Source: Niebla homalea
Taxonomy: Eukaryota > Ascomycota > Lecanoromycetes > Lecanorales > Ramalinaceae
Direction: 5' to 3'
Length of the DNA: 64,000 nucleotides
Assembly (NCBI GenBank): GCA_019925105.1
Contig: JAHGAU010000039.1
Location: 372,001-436,000 of the forward strand
Part shown: in pieces, positions 1 through 14,461 of the stretch
Layout: the number at the start of each line of letters is the position of its first letter
Numbering within the stretch: position 1 is the first letter of the stretch
Notes under the pieces: generated by a model
What the model was told of the DNA's origin: nothing
Databases searched by the model: none
The model's input: only the letters and a program-made list of their open reading frames with translations
Program-made: the position numbers and the translations under genes

Positions 1-410
1 ATAATATATTATTGAATTTACTTTTTTTCTTAACTTTATTAATTTAGGATAAGAATAAATTATTATACCTTTTAATTTTAATATTTTTTAAAATAACCCC
101 GGAACTTATTAAGCTTAAAACCTATAAAGAAGCTATAATAAATAAGTATACCCGGATAAACTAAGAGTTAATAAAAAATAATAAATATGGTTCCCTTAAA
201 AAAAAAAAATATATTTAAGTTTTAATTACGTAGAGTTAAATCCCCGCCGGCGTAACGATATTATAAAGACGGTAAGTTTATACCCTTAAATATAAAGTTA
301 ATAATAATATAATTTATTATAAGGCTTAATAAGTAATACGTGGCTTTAAATAACGTAAGGATATTAATTATAATAAAACGTTTACCTTAATAATAAAATC
401 TATAAGTTAT
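1..410 (+). pseudogene. Ty1/copia reverse transcriptase, N-terminal part (element K, left piece)
   Basis: The plus strand reads as a RIP-damaged copia reverse transcriptase. Around 270-410, reading stops back as Gln/Trp gives VYTLKYKVNNNIIYYKA, then a RGFKQRKDINYNETF-like stretch and IIKSISYK. This is the family pattern KWVFKRKxDxxGxxxRYKARLVxRGFxQxxGIDYxETFAPVxKxxS. The frame is broken by many TAA/TAG codons. The reading is cut at 411-422 by LINE A and resumes at 14462 with the next residues of the same domain (KVLFTFIII), so both pieces belong to one element. The element's upstream part lies outside the window. The copia family is clear; which clade is unknown. Confidence 0.8.
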
Positions 411-464
411 AAGGTTCTTTTTTTTTTTTAAAAACTAAGGGTTATATTATCGTTATGAAAGTTG

Positions 465-2340
465 ATGGCGACGAATAAAGGGACCCCAGAGGTCCAAAAC
501 GATACGTATACGCATAGCTCTCGGGATAGTAAAGAAAGTATATTAAGGGCGATAAATAAAAGTAACGTAATAATTAAGAATAAAGTAATAAACGGGTAAG
601 TAATCTATATTAATAAAAACGGCGATAACGTATACGGGTAATATAATAATAATAAGTTAAATAATACTTAAAATAAATAAAGAAATTAAGGTTAATAAAA
701 TACGCGTATTAAAACGCGTAAAACGCGTAATAATAATACGGAAATAATAGGTAAATAAAAGGGTAAAAAAGCCGGTATAATATTAACGGCGAGGGGTACG
801 GGCGGGGGGAAGGGGTAAAAAGATTATAATAAGAATACTATTAAGGATATATAAAAGGGAAATAAAATTAATAAAGAAAATAAAACCTTAAGGGATTAAA
901 AATAAAAAACGGAGACGGTACGTTACTTAATAAATAAGGGCGAAAAAACGGTAAAGGAAATAATAAAAGCCTTAAAAGGACTCCTTATAATAAAGTAAAA
1001 AAATATTACGTTAAAAACTTAATTAATATTACGGATTAAATTAAAAAACATAAAAAACTTCTATATAAAAGTAGGAATAAGGTTAAGGAAAGCGGAGCGG
1101 TTATAGGGCTTTTAAGGAGCAGTAATAAAGGCGTTAATAAAAAGTAAAAACAGCGGTTTAAAGTTAAATATATAAAATAAAAATATAAAAATAGCAGCCC
1201 CTTAAATAAAAGAAAACTAAATAATAAAGGTAATAAAGGGGGTACCCGTAATAAAGAATATAGGGATAACAGAAAAAAAACGGCTATATTAAGGAAGGCG
1301 AGGATAATAATAATCTACCTATTTAATAATAAAGAAAGGAATATAATTATAAAAATAAACCCGCTATAATTAATAAAGGTTTTTAAGGTTATAACGGAAT
1401 TATTAATAAAATAAATTATTATTATACGTAAGTTATAAAATAAGGATATCTTCTTTAATATAACGTTATTAAAAACGAAAGAAAACTTAAAAAGGTTTAA
1501 AACTTAAGCTAATAAAAGAAAATATAAATCGGCTAAAGTTTTAAGGTAATTATTTACCGTCATAATAAATAAGATATATTTATTACGTTTTAAAAAAGCC
1601 GAGAAAAAAATTACGTTAAGGAGTATAAAAAAAAAATACGGCTTTTTATTTAAAACTTAAAATTATTAACTATAAGCTTCCGTTAATAATAAAAGACTTA
1701 ACTCCTTAAGACGTATAAAAGGTACTTTATCGTTATATTAAATATAACGTTAATAAAGATATATAATAACGTCTTAAATAAAGGGATTATTAAAGGAAGA
1801 TCTTTTAAAATAATTTGGTTATAAAATAAAACGGTTAATATTTATTAATATTTTAAGTATTAAAGCTATAAATATATTATTATAAAATATTTTAATACTA
1901 TAAAATATATAATTTACGTGAAGGGTTATAATACTTATAAGTATATAAAGTTAATAATTAAGGGGCTTATAAAAGGTATACTTAAATACGCTATATATAG
2001 TAAAAAAAAATACCCAATATAGGATTCTAAGTGTATAATAAAAGTTAAAGAAATTAAGCGTAAAAAGACCCGGATAACCGTGAAAATCCAACGGTATAAC
2101 GTATATAAGATTAATTTAATAAGTTAATTAAAAATAACCTTAAAACGTAAGTTTAATTAAATAAATAATAAAGGGTAAATAATAATAAAGAAGAAAAAGC
2201 TCCTTATAATTTTAACTTTAAAGGCCGGCCATCTTACGTTTTTAATAATAGCCAAAAAGGTATTAAAATAGAAAACGCTCGGTTTTAATAAAGAGTCCGT
2301 AACTTAAACGGGTATAAAAAAGGAGCCTTTATAAAGGTTA
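465..2340 (+). pseudogene. LINE A ORF1 (nucleic-acid-binding protein), RIP-dead
   Basis: The frame starts at ATG 465 with M-A-T-N-K-G-T-P-E-V-Q-N-D, identical in style to the other LINE copies here, and soon runs into TAA/TAG codons. A degraded CCHC-type zinc-knuckle region lies around 1920-1990, where Cys codons have become Tyr. ORF1 proteins of Tad-type LINEs bind the element RNA in the ribonucleoprotein particle; that role is inferred from the family. The end is placed where the endonuclease frame starts, so it is approximate. The first ~45 codons are far less mutated than the rest. Confidence 0.7.
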
Positions 2341-3213
2341 ATATATAATATATTAACGTTTTTAAGAATAATATAATATAACGTTTATAACGAGGGAATT
2401 AAAGTAATAATATTAATATTTAAGTTTAAAAAAGTCGAAAATGTTAACGTTATAATAATATAGGAATTACCGTATAATTTATATATATATTTATTTATTA
2501 ACCCGGGGAAAAGGTTTTATTTAACCTTTAAAAAAGATAAAATAATTAAAATATACTTCTTTATAAATAAACGGTTTAACGTAAATAATTAAAATATTAC
2601 TTATTATAGTAAAAACCTTTATATACTCTATATTATAAAAGAAAAGGACTTAAAAAGCAACCTTAATATTTATAATATATATAATCCGCCGTTAATTAAT
2701 AAAAAAGGACCTTTTATAATATTATTACTTAAAGAAATCTTAATTACTTTAAATAAATATATATTACTTAAAAACTTTAACTTATATTATTATATATAGA
2801 ACGAAGAAAAACGTACGATAAATTATATTAAATTAAATTATTTATTAATAATTATTACTTAAATTAACTTCTTATTATTAATATTATAAAAAATTATTAT
2901 ATAAAAAAGTTATAAGTTTAAAATAACGATTAATTTAATTTTTAATACGGAAAAGGTTATTAATACGGTTATAATATATAGGCCATAAAAGGACTTAAAA
3001 TATAACTTAAATTATATATTAATATAAATAACTTTAGATTAAACCGTTAATATAACCTTATTATTACCGGTAAAAAAAGCGTAAAAACCGGTTAAAATAA
3101 TAAAAATTTATATAAAAACGGAGGAAATAATAATATAGTTTATAAACCTCCTTTAATTAAATAATAAAGACCGGATTAATTTTTTTATAAAGTAAGTAAT
3201 AAAGGTATTAAAT
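2341..3213 (+). pseudogene. LINE A ORF2, endonuclease domain
   Basis: Start of ORF2. An ILTFLRIIQYNVYKG-like opening near 2345 corresponds to the usual LRIxQxNVxK start of apurinic-endonuclease-like (EEP) domains. A degraded GDFNLYH motif, reading NFNLYY, lies near 2770-2795. This domain nicks target DNA in target-primed reverse transcription. The frame is broken by RIP stops and interrupted by the LINE B insertion after 3213. The reverse transcriptase part continues at 9034. Confidence 0.7.
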
Positions 3214-3233
3214 AAAATAATTAATAGGATAGG

Positions 3234-5090
3234 ATGGCGAAGAACAAAGGGACCCCAGAGGTCCAAAACGATGCGTATACGTATAGTTTTAATGATAGTA
3301 AGAGAAGTATATTAAGTACGATAAGTGGAAGTAACGTAATAATTAAAAATAAGGTAATAAACGGGTAAGTAACCTATATTAATAGAAACGGCGATAATAC
3401 GTATAGGTAATATAATAATAATAAGCCGGATAGTGCTTAAAATAAGTAAAGGAATTAAGGTTAATAAAATACGCGTATTAAAGCGTATAAAACGCGTAAT
3501 AATAATGCGGAAATAATAGGTAAATAAAGGGGTAAAAAGGTTAATATAATATTAATAGCGAGGAATACGGGTGGGAGGAAGAGGTAAAAAAACCGCAGCG
3601 AAAGTATTATTAAGGATATATAAAGGGAAATAAAGTTAATAAGGAAAATAAGACTTTAAGGGATTAAAAATAAAAAGCGGAGATAATATATTACCCGGTA
3701 AATAAGGGTGAAAGGGCGGTAAGGGAGGTAATAAAAACTTTAAAAAAACTCCTTACGGTAAAGTGGAAGGATATTATATTAAAGACTTAACCGATATTAC
3801 GGATTAAGTTAAAAAGCGTAAAAGACTTTTACGTGAAAATAGGGGTAAAACTGGGGGAAACGGAACGGTTATAGGGCTCTTAAAAAGCGGTAGTAAGGGC
3901 GTTAATAAAAGGTAAAGACGGCGGTTTAAGGTTAAGTATATAAAGTGAAGGTATAAAAACGATAACCCCTTAAACGAGAAAAAGCTGGGTAACGAAAGTA
4001 ATAAAAAGGGTATCCGCGGCAGAAAATAAGGGGATAATAAAGGAAAAAGCGGCCGTATTAAGAAAAACGAGGATAATAATAATCCGTTTATTTAATAATA
4101 AAGAGAAAAACGTAATAATAAAAATAAACTTACTATAATTAATAAAAACTTTTAAGGTAATAACGGAATGATTAATAGAATAGATTATTACGGTACGTAA
4201 ACTATAAAGTAAAAATATCCTTTTTAATATAATATCTTTAAAAATAAAATAAAAACTTAAAGAAGTTTAAGGCTTAAGCTAATAAAAAAGAATATAAATC
4301 GGTTAAGGTTTTAAGGTAATCGTTTACCGTTATAATAAATAAAATATACTTATTATATTTTAAGGAAGCCAAGAAAAAGGTTACGTTAGAGAATATAAAA
4401 AGGGAGAATATAATTCTTTATTTAAGGCTTAAGATTATTAACTATAAATTTCTATTAATAATAAGGAGACTTAACTCCTTAAGACGCGTAAAGAAATACT
4501 TTATTATTATATTAAACGTAATATTAATAAAAATATATAATAATATCCTAAATAAAAAAATTATTAAAAGGGATTTCTTAAAATAACTTAATTATAAGAT
4601 AAAGCGGTTAATATTTATTAATATTTTAAATATTAAGGTTATAAATATATTATTATAAAATATACGGTTTACGTTAAAAATTATAATATCTATAAGTATA
4701 TAAAGCTGGTAATTAAGGGGCTTATAAAGGATATGCTTAAATACGCTATATATAATAAGGAAGAATACTTAATATAGGATTTTAAATATATAATAAAAGT
4801 TAAAGAAATTAAACGTAAAAAGACCCGGATAACCGTGAAAATTTAACGGTATAACGCGTATAAGATTAGTTTAATAAGTTAATTAAAAATAATTTTAAGA
4901 TATAAACTTAATTAATTAAATAGTAAAAGGTAAATAACGGTAAAAAAAAAAGAAAACTCTTTATAATCTTAACTTTAAAAACCGGCCGTTTTACGTTTTT
5001 AATAATAATTAAGAAGGTATTAAAATAGAAAACGCTTAATTTTAATAGGAAGTTTAAAACTTAAATAAGTATAAAAGAAAGAACCCTTAT
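3234..5090 (+). pseudogene. LINE B ORF1 (nucleic-acid-binding protein), RIP-dead
   Basis: Begins M-A-K-N-K-G-T-P-E-V-Q-N-D-A-Y-T-Y and stays open for about 44 codons, then meets repeated TAA/TAG. Around 4680-4745 the sequence reads like a ruined zinc-knuckle (YN.YKYGHTAGN, with Cys codons turned to Tyr), as expected near the C-terminus of Tad-type ORF1. Alignment with copies A, C and D runs the full length. The 5' end is nearly free of RIP changes, unlike the rest. The 3' limit is approximate, set by the start of the endonuclease. Confidence 0.72.
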
Positions 5091-8000
5091 AAAAATTAAT
5101 ATATAATATATTAATATTTTTAAGAATAATATAATATAACGTTTATAATAAAAAAATTAAAATAATAATACTGATATTTAAGTTTAAAGAAGTTAAGGAT
5201 ATTAACGTTATAATAATATAGGAACTATTATATAGCCTATATATATATTTATTTATTAACCCGGGGGAAAAATTTTACTTAACTTTTAAGGGGGATAAGA
5301 TAATTAAAATATATTTCTTTATAAATAAATAACTTAACGTAAATAATTAAGATATTATTTATTATAATAAAAACCTTTATATATTCCGTATTATAAAAAA
5401 AGGGGACTTAAAGGGCGATTTTAATATTTATAACGTATATAACCTATTACCGGCTAATAAAGAAGGATTTTTTATAATACCGTTATTTAAAAAGGTTTTA
5501 ATTATTTTAAATAAATATATATTGCTTAAAAACTTTAACCTATATTATTATATATAAAACGAGGAAGGGCATATAATAAATTACGTTAAATCGGATAACC
5601 TATTAATAATTATTATTTAAGTTAACCTTTTATTATTAATATTATAAGAAACTATTATATAAAAGAATTATAAATTTAAAACGATAATTAATTTAACTTT
5701 TAATATAGAAAAGGTTACCGACGTAATTATAATATATAAGCTATAAAAGGACTTAAAATATAACTTAAATTATATACCGATATAAATAACTTTAAATTAA
5801 ACCGTTAATATAACCTTATTATTACCGGTAAAGAAGGCGTAAAAGACGGTTAAGGAAATAAAGGTTTATATAAAAGCGGAAAAGATAATAATATAATTTA
5901 TAAACCTTTTTTAATTAAATAATAAAGACCGGATTAACCTCTTTATAAAATGAATAATAAAGGTATTAAGTAAAATAATTAATAAAATTATCCTAATAAT
6001 AAAACCTTTTTAAAGAGTTAAAACCTATTAAAATAAAGGATATATAACTATAATTATAAAGGTAAAAAGGCTAATTAAGTAAGCTTTTAAGTATAAAAAT
6101 TAAAAAATATTTAATTAATTAAAAGTTATTTAAAAAAAAAAAAAAAAAGAAAATTATTAAAAAAATTAAATAAATATACTTTTAATCTACGGTATATAAC
6201 TTAACGGTTTTACCTTATAATATTTAAAAGTTAACGAAGTATAATAAAGAATAGAATAAGAAATTAAAGTTTATTTTTAAATTCCTATTTTTTAAGAAAT
6301 TTAATAATATATTAATTAATATTTTTAACGGTAAAATTAAAGCCCTTAAAAAAGCATTTTTCCCCTTTCCGTTAAAAGTTAATTTAAACGATATTAACAG
6401 CGTTACGTATCTTAACCCCGTATTAATAAATAAAATAATAATATAAGATATAATAATTAAAGTAATTAATAAATTAAAAAAGAATAAAGCCTTAAAACTA
6501 AATAGGATTCTTAATAAATTCTTAATAATAATAATTTTACCGTTTAAAAAGGTTTTTACTTATTTTTTTTAAGTATATTTTAACGTTAATTATTATTTAT
6601 GTAAGTTTAAGAAAATAAAAACGATTATACTTAATAAGTTTATTAAGCCGGATTATTTTAAAGTAAAGTCTTATAGACCCATTATACTTTTATATATATT
6701 AAGGAAAGCCTTAAAAACGGTAATAATAAAGATCCTTAATAATTATATAAAGAATTACGGATTTTTCCTTAATTAATAAATAAAAATAAAAAGAAATTAA
6801 TTAATAGAAATAGTCCTTAAAAAATTAATTAACGGTATATATATAATATAAGGTTATAGGAAAAAATATATTATAAGCCTCTTTTCTCTTAATATTATAA
6901 ATATTTTTAATAAAATAAATTATTAAAGGTTATTATATAACTTAAAGAAGAAAAAGATATTATCCTTTTTAATTAAATAAATAAAGAGTTTCTTAAGCGA
7001 CTAAATTACGTTAATTAACCTAAGATAAAAAATAAGCTTAATAAAGCCCGTTATAACGGAAATTTTTTAAGGATCGCTTATTTCTTTTATATTATTTTTA
7101 TTCTTTAACGGTTTATTAATTAAAGAACTTATTAAATTAAGATAAAAGGTTTAAGTTAAAAACTTTATTAACGATATTTATTTCTTAACTTATAATATTT
7201 TTATATATATAAATTATTTAAAATTAAAATAAGCTTATAAAGTTTATTTTTAATAAATAAGAACTTATAAGGCTTAATTTACGCCGTATAAATATAAATT
7301 AATCTATATAATTAAATATTTAAAGCTATTTCATATAATAGCCATAATAAACTTAAATAAAATTACGGTAAAACCAGATATTAATATTAAAGTCCTTGAC
7401 CTTTAAATAAATAAAAAATTTAATTAAAAAAACTATATAAAAAATGTTTAAAAGAAGATAACTTTATAGGAAAAAAGGCTTTACTTATTTTATTATATTA
7501 ATATAAAGAATTATATTATAGAAAATCCGGACTATTTATTAAGCTATAATAAAACTAACTATAATATACGTTATAGCTATTTAATATATACTTAAGGGTA
7601 CTCCGGGATATAAGAAAAAGCTTATCTAGATATTATAAAAAGTTTAAAATTAATATTTAAGAATAATTAATAATATTTATAAAGTAACCTTTATCCCGAT
7701 ATTAAAGTTTAAAATTTTTATATTACCGATTAAAATCTTATTAAATTAAATAATCGCTTAAGTAAAATTAAAAAAAAATATATATTTAATTATAATAATA
7801 GGAAATAGGCGGATCCGTTAAAATCTTAATAAGTCTTAAATTAAAGGGAGTAAATTAAAAATACTTATCTTCTTTTTTATTAAGATAAAGTAAAAATAAG
7901 TTAAGAAAGAAGTTAACTTTATTAACATTTTAAAAGCTAACTTAAACGGGTATAAATTCCCGTTAAGCGTAACAAAAATTAAGATTAAAAGGATTTAAAA

Positions 8001-8990
8001 AGTAAAGGTTATAATAATTATTTTATAAACTATAATAAAGTAAATTAAGCATTAACGGAAATATAAAGACTTTATATTTTAAGGTTATTATTATTTAATT
8101 CTTAATAATAAAAAGATTATTAATAAGTATCTTTACCGCTATAATATTATAAGGAAAGATAATAACGTATTAATAATTTAACTTTAAATAAATAAAAACG
8201 GTTTAACTTATTTCCTATTTATTATATATATTAAGGGTCGGATAAACGCCGGATATAAATATAGATAAAGGAAGTAAGACGCTATATACGTTTTTATTTT
8301 TTATCCTTTATTTACGGAAATTAAATTAAGATTTATTATAAAAGTTAATATTTATAATTATTATTAAATATTATTTACAAAGTAAAATATCCGGATAACC
8401 GTTAAATTTATAATATTTATTAAATTATTATTATAGTTTAACTTTATTATAAAGATAAATAAAATTACTGAAAATTTTACGGAGAAAACTTATTACCAGT
8501 TAAAAAAGAAAAAAAGGAGCAGAAATTAATTATATTAATTATATAAACCGGAAAGTATTTTCTATAATTATAAAAATATAATAATAAACGTTTATTAAAA
8601 GTCTTTAAAGAAATTAACGGTAATAATAATATAAAAAAAGTATATATTAAATACGTAAATATTAATAAGGATATTTAAAGGTATTATATAAAGTTAAAAT
8701 AATATAAATATATAAAGGAGCGGAAGAATAACGAACTTAAAGATAACCCTTATAAGAATATAGTCGTAATATTATAGATTTTCTTAAGGGAATTAAAATA
8801 TAAAGAATATATAAATAAATTATTTTTTTTTAAATAGCCGTTAATATCCTTTACCTTAAAGGATAAAGGGTGGAAGCCTGATAAACGCCGGTTTTTACTT
8901 TAACGTTATAAGTATTAGGTTTTTACGGTTATTAATAAGGTTAAAAGGCCGCGTATTAAGGAACGCCGGAATTAACTTAGTTAGACCCGT
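5091..8990 (+). pseudogene. LINE B ORF2: endonuclease and reverse transcriptase, RIP-dead
   Basis: The endonuclease opens near 5110 (ILTFLRIIQYNVYKG-like) and contains YNPLPA-type and (G)DFNLYY motifs near 5430-5560. The reverse transcriptase follows at about 6300-7450. Its catalytic box reads FINDIYFLTY at about 7161-7195, corresponding to family FVDDxxxLTxS with the first Asp turned to Asn. The last ~1.4 kb aligns with A, D and E but I could not place a clear RNase H motif in it. Enzyme role, from the family: target nicking and cDNA synthesis primed on the nicked DNA. Stops and the Asp-to-Asn change rule out activity. Confidence 0.78.
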
Positions 8991-9033
8991 AGTATAAATC
9001 AATCAATCAATCAATCAAAATAATTAATAAGAT

Positions 9034-10814
9034 TATCCCGATAATAAAATTTTTATAAAGAATTAAAACTTATTAAAATAAAGGATATATAATTACGATT
9101 ATAAAAAAAAAATTAATTAAGTAAACTTTTAAGTATAAAAACCAGGAAATACTTAATTAATTAAAAATTACTTAAAAGGAAAAAAAGAAGATTATTAAGA
9201 AAATTAAGTAAATATATTTTCAGTTTATAATATATAATTTAACGGTTTTATTTTATAATATTTAAAAGTTAATAAAATATAATAAAGAATAAAATAAGAA
9301 ATTAAAGTTTATCCTTAAATTTTTATTCCTTAAGAGACCCGATAATATATTAATTAATACTTTTAACGGTAAAATCGAAGCTTTTAAAGAAGCATTTTTT
9401 CTTTTTCCGTTAAAAATCAACTTAAACGATATTAACTGTATTACGTACTTTAACCTTATATTAATAAATAAGGTAATAATATAAGATATAATAATAAGAA
9501 CGATTAATAAATTAGAAAAGGATAAAGTCCCGGGATTAAATAAGATTTTTAATAAATTCTTAATAATAATAACCTTACTGTTTAAAAACGTTTTTATTTA
9601 CCTTTTTTAAGTATATTTTAACGTCGGTTATTATTTACGTAAGTTTAAAGAGGTAAAGATAATTATTCTTAAAAAGATTATTAAGCCGGATTATTTTAAG
9701 GTAAAATCTTATAAACTTATTATACTCTTATATATATTAAAGAAAACCTTAAAGATAATAATAATAAAAATCCTTAATAATTATATAAAGAATTACGGAC
9801 TTCTCCCCGATTAATAAATAAGAATAAGGAGAAATCGGTTAATAGAAATAACCTTTAAAGGATTAATTAATAATATATATATAATATAAAATTATAAGAA
9901 AAAATATATAATAAGTTTTCTTTCTTTTAATATTATAAATATTTTTAATAAAATAAACTATTAAAAATTATTATATAATTTAAGGAAAAAAAGAATATTA
10001 CTTTTTTTAATTAAGTAAATAAAAAGTTTCTTAAATAACCGAACTATATTAATTAACCTAGAGTAAAAAATAAGCTTAATAAAGCCCATTATAATAAAGA
10101 TTCCTTAAAAATCGTTTATTTCTTTTATTTTATTTTTATTTTTTAACGGCTTATTAATTAAAGAGTTCGTTAAATTAAAATAGAAAATCCAAGTTAAAAA
10201 CTTTATTAATAACGTTTATTTCTTAATTTATAGTACTTTTATATATATAAACTATTTAAAATTAAAATAGATTTATAAGGTTTATCTTTAATAAATAAAA
10301 ACTTATAAAGCTTAATTTACGCCGTATAAATATGAGTTCGTTTATATAATTAAAAGTTTAAGGTTATATAATATAACCGCTATAATAAATTTAAGTAAAA
10401 TTATAATAAAGCCAGATATTAATATTAAAGTCCTTAACTTTTAAGTAAATAAGAAGTTTAATTAAAAGGATTATATAAGAAAGGTTTAAAAAAAATAACT
10501 TTATAAAAAAAAGGTTTTATTTATCTTATTATATTAATATAGGAAGTTATATTATAAAAAGCCCGGACTATTTATTAAGCTATAATAAAACTAATTATAA
10601 TATACGTTATAGTTATTTAATATATACTTAAAAGTACTCTAGGATATAAGAAAAGGCTTATTTAGATATTATAAAAGGTTTAAAACCGGTATTTAAGAAT
10701 AATTAATAATATTTATAAAGTAACCTTTATCCCGGTATTAAAGTTTAAGGTTTTTATATTGTTTATTAAGGTTTTATTAAATTAAATAATTACTTAAATA
10801 AAATTAAAGAAATA
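9034..10814 (+). pseudogene. LINE A ORF2, reverse transcriptase part
   Basis: Continuation of LINE A directly after LINE B. It aligns with B from about 5990 to 7770. The catalytic box reads NFINNVYFLIYS at about 10198-10235, with both Asp codons of FVDD mutated to Asn. The block stops at about 10814, where the foldback-like element is inserted, and resumes at 13226 without loss of sequence. Confidence 0.8.
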
Positions 10815-11122
10815 CCTTACCGAATCCCATAAAGCGGAAAACGTTACGTCAACGTTAAGTTAACGCTTGAAGTGGCTGTAAAATATAAGTGGCGTGAACT
10901 CCGCTTAAAAGTTAAAGTGAATTTTTTTTAAAAAATACGTTAAAGTGAATTTAAATTAAAAGTGCCGTTAACTCGGCGTTAACTCGGCGTCAACTCGGCG
11001 TTAACTCGGCGTTAACTCGGCGTTAACTCGGCGTTAACTTAACTTCAACTTAACTTCAACTCTGCGTTAAAGTAACTTTAAAAAAAAATCAAGTAATATA
11101 AAAATAATACGTTTTATTTATG
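10815..11122 (+). repeat. Left inverted-repeat arm of the foldback-like element
   Basis: Pairs with the reverse complement of 13026-13225. The best-matching block is 10933-10995 against 13164-13105. All mismatches there are C/T or G/A, with the left arm carrying the T/A state, so this arm was hit by RIP and the right arm much less. The left arm carries about 50 extra bases near 10875-10930. Confidence 0.75.
10967..11040 (+). repeat. 11-bp tandem repeat in the left arm
   Basis: Six to seven head-to-tail copies of gttaactcggc (one copy reads gtcaactcggc), followed by degraded taacttcaact copies to about 11062. The same unit, inverted, occurs three times at 13091-13129 in the right arm with the un-RIPed sequence gtcaactcggc. 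Confidence 0.92.
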
Positions 11123-11198
11123 GTATTTAAGTATTATTAATTTATTTTTCTATCTAATTATATACCTATCTATTAAAGGGCTTAATAAAAGGCCTGAT

Positions 11199-11350
11199 AA
11201 AGGGCCTGGTAAAGGGCTTGGCAAGGGGCTTGGTAAGGGGCTTGGTAAGGGGCTTGGTAAGGGGCTTGGTAAGGGGCTTGGTAAGGGGCTTGGTAAGGGG
11301 CTTGGTAAGGGGCTTGGTAAAGGGCCTGGTAAAGGGCTTAGTAAAGGGTT
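11199..11350 (+). repeat. 12-bp minisatellite (aaggggcttggt)n
   Basis: About a dozen tandem 12-bp copies. Those from about 11220 to 11320 are perfect or nearly so and the edge copies are variant (aagggcctggt, aagggcttagt). GC-rich and strongly G-biased on the plus strand, in sharp contrast to the AT-rich sequence around it. Confidence 0.9.
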
Positions 11351-11374
11351 TGCTGAGGGTGGGGTAAGGGTGCA

Positions 11375-11480
11375 GGTAAAGGGCCTTGCTTACCTCTCAG
11401 GTTCTCCATCCAAATCACGGTTTTTTCGGCCTGTTGCGGTAGGGGCATGCGGGCATCGGGCGTCGCATCATAGTGAAGGG
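11375..11480. other. Short unique GC-rich spacer between two minisatellites
   Basis: About 100 bp that is neither tandem repeat nor RIP-damaged. It contains tctccatccaaatcacgg and the stretch tgcgggcatcgggcgtcgc. I do not recognise it. It could be a remnant of the element's original interior or captured DNA. Nothing in it supports a gene. Confidence 0.5.
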
Positions 11481-11514
11481 CCTGGTGAAGGGCTTGGTGA
11501 AGGGCTTAGTAAAG

Positions 11515-13018
<1,504 letters not shown>

Positions 13019-13025
13019 GAAGGTG

Positions 13026-13225
13026 CGGTAAGGGTATTACCAAAAAAAAAAAAAAAAAGAACGTATTCATAAAGTCTTTCTGAAGTCACTTTGACGCCGA
13101 GTTGACGCCGAGTTGACGCCGAGTTGACGGCACTTTTAGTTCAAATTCACTTTAACGTATCTTTTAATAATAAGCCATGTTAACTACCCGTTGATACCGC
13201 GTTTAAAACTATATGAATTCCCCTA
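13026..13225 (-). repeat. Right inverted-repeat arm of the foldback-like element
   Basis: Inverted counterpart of 10815-11122, better preserved. A run of 17 A's (about 13042-13058) and three 11-bp units (13091-13129) lie at its inner side. The boundary with LINE A is at 13225/13226, where the LINE sequence ggtatatatac resumes. Confidence 0.75.
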
Positions 13226-14461
13226 AGGTATATATACTTAATTATAATAATAAAAAACGGGTAGATCCGTTAAAATCTTAATAAGTTTTAAATTAAAAAG
13301 AATAAATTAAAAATACTTATCCCTTTTCTTATTAAGATAAAGTGGGAATAAATTAAAAAAAAGTTAATTTTATTAATATCCCGGAGGTTAATTTAAATAT
13401 ATATAAATTCTTATTAAATATAAAAAAATTAAGATTAAAAGGATTTAAAGAATAAAGGTTATAATAATCATTTTATAAGTTATAATAAAATAAATTAAAC
13501 GTTAACGGAAATATAAAGACTTTATATTTTAAAATCATTATTATTTAATTTTTAATAATAAAAAGATTATTAATAAATATTTCCGTTATTATAATATTAT
13601 AAGGAAAAGTAATAATGTATTAACGATTTAATTCCGGACGGATAAAAATAGTTTAATTTATTTCTTATTTATTATATATATCGGAAATTGGATAAATATT
13701 AAATATAAATATAAATAAAAAAAGCAGGACGTTATATACGTCCTTATTTCTTATTTTTATTTATAAAGGTTAAGTTAAAACTTATAATAAAAGCCAATAT
13801 TTAAAATTATTATTAAATATTATTTATAAAGTAAAATATCTAAGTAACCGTAACGTTTATAATATTTACCGGATTATTATTATAGTTTAACCTTATTAAA
13901 GAAATAAACGAAGTTATTAAAGATTTTACGGAAAAAGCTTATTATTAATTAAGGAAGAAAAAAAGGAGCGGAAACCGGCTATATTAATTATATAAACCGG
14001 AAAGCATCTTTTATAACTATAAAAATATAATAATAAATACTTATTAAAAGTCCTTAAAAAAATTAATAGCGATAATAATATAAAAAAGGTATATATTAAA
14101 CGTATAAGTATTAATAAGGATATTTAGAAATATTATATAAGGGTAAAATAATATAAATATATAAAAGAACGGAAGAATAATAAGCTTAAGGATAACCTTT
14201 ATAAGGATATAATTATAATATTATAAATTTTCTTAAAAGAGTTAAGATATAGGAAGTATATAAATAGATTATTACTTTTTAAACGGCCGTTAATATCTTT
14301 TATTTTAAAAGATAGAAAATAAAGGCCTGGTAAACGCCGGTTTTTACTTTAACGTTATAAGTATTAGGTTTTTACGGTTATTAATAAAATTAAAAGGCCG
14401 CGTATTAAAAAACGCCGGAATTAGCTTAGCTAGACCCGTAATATAAATCAATTAATCAATC
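13226..14461 (+). pseudogene. LINE A ORF2 C-terminal part and 3' end
   Basis: Last block of LINE A, aligning with B 7770-9016. It ends in the family 3' signature (ggccgcgtattaaaaaacg, gccggaattagcttagct, agacccgtaatataa) and a short (aatc/aatt)n tail. Coding content is ruined by RIP. The terminal ~60 bp is visibly less mutated. Confidence 0.8.

Larger units (their letters stand above)
3231..9016 (+). mobile_element. Tad-like LINE B, full length, nested in LINE A
   Basis: A complete 5.8 kb non-LTR retrotransposon. The 17-bp target duplication is aaaataattaataggat at 3214-3230 and aaaataattaataagat at 9017-9033. The single difference is G-to-A, as expected from RIP. Only 'agg' separates the duplication from ATG 3234, so the element has almost no 5' leader. 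The 3' end carries a conserved block (gaacgccggaattaactta, then agacccgtagtataa) and a clean (aatc)n tail at 8998-9016. LINE A sequence continues on both sides in register, which proves the nesting. Confidence 0.93.

Noticed and set aside
10967..11040. CRISPR-like array
   Set aside because: Units are 11 bp, contiguous and without spacers, in a eukaryotic transposon.
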